17,815 nucleotides of DNA from positions 1 to 17,815 of the forward strand of contig JBOICV010000079.1 of NCBI GenBank assembly GCA_050740255.1. Reading direction: 5' to 3'. A program made the translations under genes and the position numbers. Positions 12,753 to 17,815 of this stretch are shown here, piece by piece (positions within the stretch are counted from its first letter, which is position 1; the number at the start of each line of letters is the position of its first letter). The stretch is from JBOICV01 sp050740255 (GTDB taxonomy: Bacteria; Pseudomonadota; Gammaproteobacteria; Nevskiales; JBOICV01). The notes below the pieces were generated by a model that saw only the letters and a program-made list of their open reading frames with translations, did no database searches and was not told the DNA's origin.

Positions 12753-15074
12753 TTAACCCGCGGCTATACCCCAGCCGGGGTGCGTCTGAGCGGCAGTCCA
12801 CACTTCCAGATGCAGGCGGGTAAGGCAGGCCGGGTCGCCCAGCAGCGTGTTCTGCTGGATTTCGTTCAGCTTACCCGGCCCTTGCTGCAGGGCCTGTTCC
12901 ACCAGATGGCTGCGCCAGGCTTTTGTAGTCGCAGGAAGACGCTCGCGTGTGCGGCCCGCGGCGCAGAGCAGGGCATTAGTCAGGGGTTCGGTGACGGCGC
13001 GCCGGAAGCCATCCGCTCGCACCGTACTGCGGCGTAGCGCAGCCTGGGTCCAGCGTAGCTCGCGGGCCGGGATGGACTCCTCGGGGATCAGAAATAAGCG
13101 TCCGGCTCTCGCAGCACGACCGAGGCCTGCGCGGCTGGAAAAGACGGACAAGGGAATCGCCAACAGCAAAGCCCCGATGATAGGCAGCAGCCAGCCCAGA
13201 AACATCGGGTTGAGCCAGTACACCAGCGCGGCCCACAGGGCCACCATTACGGTATCCGCCGCGTGGCGCCGAACGGCCAGCGTCCAGGGTGTCTGCGCGT
13301 CCGCGCGCGGCGGTGAGCGCCAGCCCACGTCCAGACCCAGCAGGCCGGTGACGACGAAGCGCGAGTGAAACAGCATGCGGATCGGCGCCAGCAGACTGGA
13401 GAACAGGATTTCCGCCAGCGTGCTGAACACCAGCTTGAGCGGTCCACCGTAAAGCCGCGCGTGCTGGGGCCGCAGCGCCAGATGGCAAAGCGCCAGCAGC
13501 TTGGGCAGCAGCAACAGGCCGAAAGTCGCAGCGAATAGTCCGACCGCCCATTCCGGATGCCACTCCGGCCACACGGGGAACAACTGGTGTTGCTCCGGGA
13601 AATAATCGGGCGGCACCAGCTCGTGCATCGCTAACAACGCAGTCGAGAGCACCAGGAATAGCAGCCACAAAGGTGCCGAAAGATAGGCCATCACGCCCGT
13701 CATGAACACCGCGCGATGCGCCGGATGCAGACCCTGCGCCAGGAACAGTCGGAAATTCTTGAGATTACCCAGGCACCAGCGTCGGTCACGCCATAATTCC
13801 TCCAGCAGGGTCGGCGGCATCTCCTCGTAGCTGCCCGGCAGGTCATAGGCCATCCATACCGCCCAGCCCGCGCGGCGCATCAGGGCGGCCTCGACGAAAT
13901 CGTGACTCAGGATTTCCCCGCCCATAGCGCCGCCGCCCGGCAGGCGGCGCAGCGCGCAATGACGCATGAAGGGCGCCACGCGCAGGATCGCGTTATGTCC
14001 CCAGTAATGCGATTCGCCCAACTGCCAGAAGTGCAGCCCGGCGGTGAACAAGGGTCCGTAGACGCGGTTGGCGAACTGCTGGATGCGTGCGTAAAGCGTC
14101 TCGCGTCCGGCGGCCTGCGGCGCGGTCTGGATGATGCCTGCGGTCGGGTTCGCTTCCATCAACTGCACGAGGCGTTTGAGGCAGGCGCCGCTCATCACGC
14201 TATCCGCGTCGAGCACCACCATATAACGGTACTTGCTGCCCCAGCGGCGGCACCAGTCGGCGATGTTGCCGCTCTTGCGCTTGATGCGCAGCAAGCGGCG
14301 GCGATAGAACAGGTGGCCGAAGGCATTCATCTCGCGGCACAACGCCAGCCAGCCTTCGAGTTCCGCCACGCGCAAGTCCGGATGGGAAGTGTCGCTGAGG
14401 ACGAAGAAGTCGAAGTGCTGCAGCGCATCGGCTCGATGCAGCGAGGTATAAGTTGCCCGCAAGCCGGCGTAAACGCGTGCCACGTCTTCGTTGCAAATCG
14501 GCATCAAGACGGCGGTGCGCGCTTCTGTGGCGATGGGCTGGTCTGCACCCGCGCTGGCGGAAATGGCGAACCGCTCGCGCCCTCGTAGCAGCACGTAAAA
14601 ACCCAATAACGCAGTCCAGAAGCCAGCCGACACCCAGCTGAATAGCACTGCATAGACAAACAGCAGCGCGAATTCCAGCCAGTGCGCGCCGTGATAGGGC
14701 AGCACCGCGAGCATGTAGTACACCGCCCAAACGGTCTGGCCCAGCGTGAGACCCAGCAGCAGCAAGCGACGCAGATTGGCCTGGGTTTGCCAGGGTACCC
14801 GCGCCGACCTGTTATTGGTGGCGGCTGGATCGCGGCTGGCGAGTGTCAAGCGGCGGCCGCGCAACAGGCCGAATAAGCGGCTGAAGGGATTGCGCAGCAA
14901 GGGTTCCGGCGCCATCGAGGCCGGCAGCATCTCCGGCGTGGTGACGAGACGCAGATGTCCCGCGCGATCATGCGCCAGCGGCAGCTTGGACGCATCCTCG
15001 GTCGCCGCCGCGCGCTGCAGGCGGGCCGTGATAGAGGTCTGCAGCGCCGTCTCCGGCGGCGTATCCGGTGGCAA
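12753..15074 (-). CDS. opgH: Glucans biosynthesis glucosyltransferase OpgH (MdoH)
   Basis: Inner-membrane family 2 glucosyltransferase that builds the linear beta-1,2 backbone of osmoregulated periplasmic glucans from UDP-glucose. Two membrane segments (about residues 103-125 and 133-162) precede the cytoplasmic catalytic domain, with MPICNED (191-197), KRKSGNIADWCRRWG (266-279), DAD (289-291) and RRWCLGN (431-437). Further membrane segments follow. The first canonical start is TTG at 15074, giving 773 residues against about 850 in E. coli. The same frame is open back to 15281 and reads as plausible OpgH N-terminus (for example ARIAAYLALLTPRAP), yet has no ATG, GTG or TTG. The real start may therefore be a rare codon near 15224 (ATT, preceded by GGAG) or 15215 (ATA). 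The gene is coupled to opgG. Confidence 0.93.
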   Translation of the reverse strand: MPPDTPPETALQTSITARLQRAAATEDASKLPLAHDRAGHLRLVTTPEMLPASMAPEPLLRNPFSRLFGLLRGRRLTLASRDPAATNNRSARVPWQTQANLRRLLLLGLTLGQTVWAVYYMLAVLPYHGAHWLEFALLFVYAVLFSWVSAGFWTALLGFYVLLRGRERFAISASAGADQPIATEARTAVLMPICNEDVARVYAGLRATYTSLHRADALQHFDFFVLSDTSHPDLRVAELEGWLALCREMNAFGHLFYRRRLLRIKRKSGNIADWCRRWGSKYRYMVVLDADSVMSGACLKRLVQLMEANPTAGIIQTAPQAAGRETLYARIQQFANRVYGPLFTAGLHFWQLGESHYWGHNAILRVAPFMRHCALRRLPGGGAMGGEILSHDFVEAALMRRAGWAVWMAYDLPGSYEEMPPTLLEELWRDRRWCLGNLKNFRLFLAQGLHPAHRAVFMTGVMAYLSAPLWLLFLVLSTALLAMHELVPPDYFPEQHQLFPVWPEWHPEWAVGLFAATFGLLLLPKLLALCHLALRPQHARLYGGPLKLVFSTLAEILFSSLLAPIRMLFHSRFVVTGLLGLDVGWRSPPRADAQTPWTLAVRRHAADTVMVALWAALVYWLNPMFLGWLLPIIGALLLAIPLSVFSSRAGLGRAARAGRLFLIPEESIPARELRWTQAALRRSTVRADGFRRAVTEPLTNALLCAAGRTRERLPATTKAWRSHLVEQALQQGPGKLNEIQQNTLLGDPACLTRLHLEVWTAAQTHPGWGIAAG

Positions 15075-15211
15075 ACCGGCGAGCCCTGCATTGACCGTTC
15101 CCAGCGCGCCGCGGCGCTCCGCGGCCTGCTGTTCGCGATGGCCCCCCGGCGCGCGTGGCGTAAGCAGCGCGAGATAGGCAGCGATCCTGGCGTCAGCCGC
15201 GTGGAGGTTTC

Positions 15212-16729
15212 CTATGGCGGCAATATATAGCTCCAGGTCTCGGAGATCATTTTGCTGTTGTGCTGCAGGTGGGCGCGCAACTCAACCGGTTCGCCCGCGG
15301 TCTTGCGCCGCATGACAAAGGACACCCGCCAGCCGCCGGTAACCTCGTTGCGGAAACTTTGCTGTTCGAGAATTTCGCCGTTTTCGCTGGCCCAAATACG
15401 TGCGGTGGGCTCGGCACCACCCTTGAACTGCGCCAATGCCGGGCCGGTGAAATCCAGCGCGACGCGCAGCCGGTCGTCGGGTTCGCGCATCGGCCAGGCG
15501 CCGATGCGGGTTTGCGCGACCCAGGCGTCGGGTGGCTGCGCGAGTTTTTTCATCTGCCAGCCAAGCCGGTATTCGATATCCACGATCTGGCCCGCGGTCG
15601 CCGGAGCTTCGGGCACCCAGTAGGCCACGATGTTGTCGTTGGTCTCGTCGGGTGTGGGAATCAGCACCAGCTCCACTCGTCCCGGGCCCCAATCGCCTTC
15701 GGGCCGGATCCAGGCGCTGGGCCGCAGCTCGTAGCGCGCCTCGAGATCCTCATAGTTCGCAAAATTGTGATCCCGCTGCATCACACCGAAGCCGCGCGGA
15801 TTCTTGAGCGCGAACGAGGTCACCAGCAGCCGCCGCGGGTTGACCAGCGGCCGCCAAATCCACTCGTCTTCATCGGTATGGATCAGCAGGCCATCGGAGT
15901 CGTGCACCTCGGGGCGGTAGTCCGGATGCGGGCCGCGCTGATTCTCGCCGTAGTAAAACATGCTGGTGAGCGGCGCCAGCCCCAGTTTGTCCACCGACTT
16001 GCGCATGAAAAGCCGCGCGCGCACGCGCAGCTCGGTTTCCGTGCCGGGCCGCAGCCGGAACTGATAGGCGCCGGTCATGCTGGGAGAATCGAGAAGAGCG
16101 TAAAACGTAAGCTCCCGATCGTCGTCCTGTGGCTGCTCGATCCAGAATTCCTTGAAGAACGGAAACTCCTCGCCCGAACGCAAGGCGGTATCCACCGCGA
16201 CGCCGCGCGCTGACAGTCCGTAGCGCTGACCACGGCCGAGGGCGCGCAGGTAACTGGCGCCCTGGAACACCAAGACCTCGTCGACAATGTCGGGACGGTT
16301 CAAACGATAGTGCACGCGCAGGCCGGCAAAACCGACGTTCTGCAGGTCATCACGACTGAGCCGGTTGGTGCGGTAGTCGAAGTCGAGCGGATTGAACGGC
16401 AGGCGGCGCGGTTTGTCGTCCGTGATCAGGTTGATCTGCACCGGCCGGTTATAAATGAAGCCCGGATGGAAGAGTTGAATTTCGAAGGGCAGCTTGTCCT
16501 TGCGCCAGATGCTGCGATCGGGTTTGAAGCGGATGTCGCGGTATTGATCGTAGGACAACTCCAGCAGCTCATCCGGCGACTGGCCGTCTGGCGAGCGGAA
16601 GGCTTCTGCGGCCTGCGCCTTGGCGCGCTGGGCGACGTCAGGAAAGCCGAAGGCCTGCGCCAGTGTCGGCAGGGTCAGCAGGCAGGCCGCCAAGGCGGCG
16701 CGCCGCGCCAGAATCAGGGGGGCAAACAT
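15212..16729 (-). CDS. opgG: Glucan biosynthesis periplasmic protein OpgG (MdoG)
   Basis: Periplasmic protein needed with OpgH for synthesis and branching of osmoregulated periplasmic glucans. The 505 residues begin with a signal peptide (LAACLLTLPTLAQA, cleavage before FGFPDVAQRA). The OpgG/OpgD fold follows: the large N-terminal beta-sandwich (YDQYRDIRFKPDRSIWR, FEIQLFHPGF, FRLRPGTETELRVRARLFMR) and the C-terminal immunoglobulin-like domain (about residue 400 onward, VDIEYRLGW and the closing SYILPP). The start is ATG at 16729, with no strong Shine-Dalgarno. It lies immediately upstream of opgH, the classic order, which favours OpgG over the paralogue OpgD. The reading frame of opgH appears to overlap its last codons. 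Confidence 0.94.
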   Translation of the reverse strand: MFAPLILARRAALAACLLTLPTLAQAFGFPDVAQRAKAQAAEAFRSPDGQSPDELLELSYDQYRDIRFKPDRSIWRKDKLPFEIQLFHPGFIYNRPVQINLITDDKPRRLPFNPLDFDYRTNRLSRDDLQNVGFAGLRVHYRLNRPDIVDEVLVFQGASYLRALGRGQRYGLSARGVAVDTALRSGEEFPFFKEFWIEQPQDDDRELTFYALLDSPSMTGAYQFRLRPGTETELRVRARLFMRKSVDKLGLAPLTSMFYYGENQRGPHPDYRPEVHDSDGLLIHTDEDEWIWRPLVNPRRLLVTSFALKNPRGFGVMQRDHNFANYEDLEARYELRPSAWIRPEGDWGPGRVELVLIPTPDETNDNIVAYWVPEAPATAGQIVDIEYRLGWQMKKLAQPPDAWVAQTRIGAWPMREPDDRLRVALDFTGPALAQFKGGAEPTARIWASENGEILEQQSFRNEVTGGWRVSFVMRRKTAGEPVELRAHLQHNSKMISETWSYILPP

Positions 16730-16810
16730 ACGCAGGGAAAGCGGGTAAATCGGTGGCGGGCATTGTACTTGAGCATGTTTTACCGCGCTGTAGTTTTTAG
16801 TGCCCAGCTA

Positions 16811-17815
16811 CTAATGCCCCGCTACCCCTTCCACTCCGGGCTTGAAGCGGTAAATCTGGTAGGGAGCGTGAGCCGCGACGCTCCAGGGCGGCTTGCCGAT
16901 GACCTGGTGCAGGCTGCTGCAAGTGACATACAGCCAGCCATCCGGCCCGAAGGAAAAACCATCGGGCCAGCGCAGCCGTTCGTCCTTGAGCAGGGTACGC
17001 AGCTCGCGCTCCGGTGTCAGCGCCAGGATGGCTGAGTGTTCGAGATCGGAGATATAGACGTTGTCGTCGTTATCCATGGTGAGTCCGTCAGACATCGTCT
17101 TTTCGGCAAAGGTTTCGATGCGTGCCAGCAAGTCTTCGCGACTGATGGTGCTGTCGCGCAAATCAGCGCTTCGAATGCGGTACAGGTGGTTGTTGGTCAC
17201 CGGCGCGAAGTACAGCCACTCGCCGCGCTTGTCGAGCGCGATCGAGTCCACGCCGGGACGGATGGCGACCAGCCCAAAGGCCTGCATGCGGCGGCCTTGT
17301 ACCACGGGCAGATATTTTTCCGCCACCACACTGGTGTGGTTTTCGATCACGCGCCGCGCGCGCTTGCGCTTGACGTCGTAGACCACGATGGCGGGTGTCT
17401 TGCCGAAAAAGCTGGCCTCAGCGATATAGACCCAACGGCCGTCGGGTGAGACCTGGAAGTCATTCAGATGCGAACCCGGACCGGCGATCTCGTCCGGAAA
17501 AACGTACTCGTGCACGACTTGGCCGGAGTCGATATCAAACGCCAGCAGCCGGCCAGCCTCCATGCCGTGATGACCGGCGTCCAACGTCCACAAGCGATTC
17601 TGCCGATCGATGCGCAGCGACAGCACGCTACGAAAATAGCGCTCCTCGCCCACATCCATCTGAAAGGCTTCGTTCGGCCAGGCCACGGCCTGTCCGTCGC
17701 GCCACTCCGCAATCTGGATCTCCGGCTTGGCCTCCGGATGGAAACTGAAAAACAGCCGGCCGTCCGCGCTGACAGCGAGATTGCCTGGCGGTGAGGGCAG
17801 ATCGGCGACGAGTTC
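16811..17815 (-). CDS. Yellow/major royal jelly family beta-propeller protein, 5' truncated
   Basis: Secreted or periplasmic beta-propeller of the MRJP/yellow family, which in bacteria is usually annotated as L-dopachrome tautomerase-related or SMP-30-like; the enzymatic role is unproven. A GTG at 17686 is only an internal valine: the frame continues to the window edge, with family-like sequence (LPSPPGNLAVSADGRLFFSF), so 334 residues are visible and the start lies upstream. Characteristic blocks include LWTLDAGHHG, HLNDFQVSPDGRWVYIAEAS, GVDSIALDKRGEWLYFAPV, KTMSDGLTMDNDDNVYISDLEHSAI and RWPDGFSFGPDGWLYVTCSSLHQ. It is 81 bases upstream of opgG on the same strand, but a functional link to glucan synthesis is not established. 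Confidence 0.85.
   Translation of the reverse strand, partial: ELVADLPSPPGNLAVSADGRLFFSFHPEAKPEIQIAEWRDGQAVAWPNEAFQMDVGEERYFRSVLSLRIDRQNRLWTLDAGHHGMEAGRLLAFDIDSGQVVHEYVFPDEIAGPGSHLNDFQVSPDGRWVYIAEASFFGKTPAIVVYDVKRKRARRVIENHTSVVAEKYLPVVQGRRMQAFGLVAIRPGVDSIALDKRGEWLYFAPVTNNHLYRIRSADLRDSTISREDLLARIETFAEKTMSDGLTMDNDDNVYISDLEHSAILALTPERELRTLLKDERLRWPDGFSFGPDGWLYVTCSSLHQVIGKPPWSVAAHAPYQIYRFKPGVEGVAGH

Noticed and set aside
16730..16810. Promoter for opgG (TACAAT on the minus strand)
   Set aside because: No acceptable -35 box lies 16-18 bases upstream, so the match is not better than chance.

Overview
The window is a GC-rich chromosomal segment from a Gram-negative bacterium, most likely a gammaproteobacterium. 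The evidence is the gene order lptD-surA-pdxA-ksgA-apaH, the divergent amgK-murU pair, and opgGH for osmoregulated periplasmic glucans. The exact lineage cannot be fixed from the sequence alone. There is no tRNA, rRNA, CRISPR array, phage gene or transposase gene.

Layout. (a) Positions 3-1016 (+) hold the 3' part of an ion transporter that converges, with a 4-base overlap, on the next block. (b) Positions 1013-7394 (-) are an envelope and housekeeping operon read lptD, surA, pdxA, ksgA/rsmA, apaH. It differs from the familiar arrangement in two ways: apaG is missing, and a palindromic repeat of about 120 bp sits between pdxA and the true ksgA start, adding a spurious 45-codon N-terminal extension. 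(c) Positions 7395-7517 are the divergent promoter region. (d) Positions 7518-9202 (+) are amgK-murU, the MurNAc recycling pair, with overlapping stop and start. (e) Positions 9327-10684 (+) are two tandem lipoprotein genes, a DUF4398-type coiled-coil protein and a DUF4398/OmpA protein, closed by a strong intrinsic terminator. (f) Positions 10727-11425 are gene-free and repeat-rich. They hold two short REP-like palindromes and a 513-bp element with inverted terminal repeats and a chain of internal hairpins. (g) Positions 11426-16729 (-) are opgG, opgH, lipA and a small unknown lipoprotein-like gene, tightly packed. (h) Positions 16811-17815 (-) are the 3' part of a yellow/royal-jelly-type beta-propeller gene that runs off the window.

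The theme is the cell envelope: LPS export (LptD), outer-membrane protein folding (SurA), peptidoglycan recycling (AmgK, MurU), peptidoglycan-linked lipoproteins (OmpA type) and periplasmic glucans (OpgG, OpgH). B6, lipoyl, rRNA methylation and Ap4A enzymes lie between them.

I found no obviously new multi-gene system. The most interesting points are the 513-bp palindrome-chain element, the repeat fused to the 5' end of ksgA, and the apparently coding sequence upstream of opgH that has no ATG, GTG or TTG start.
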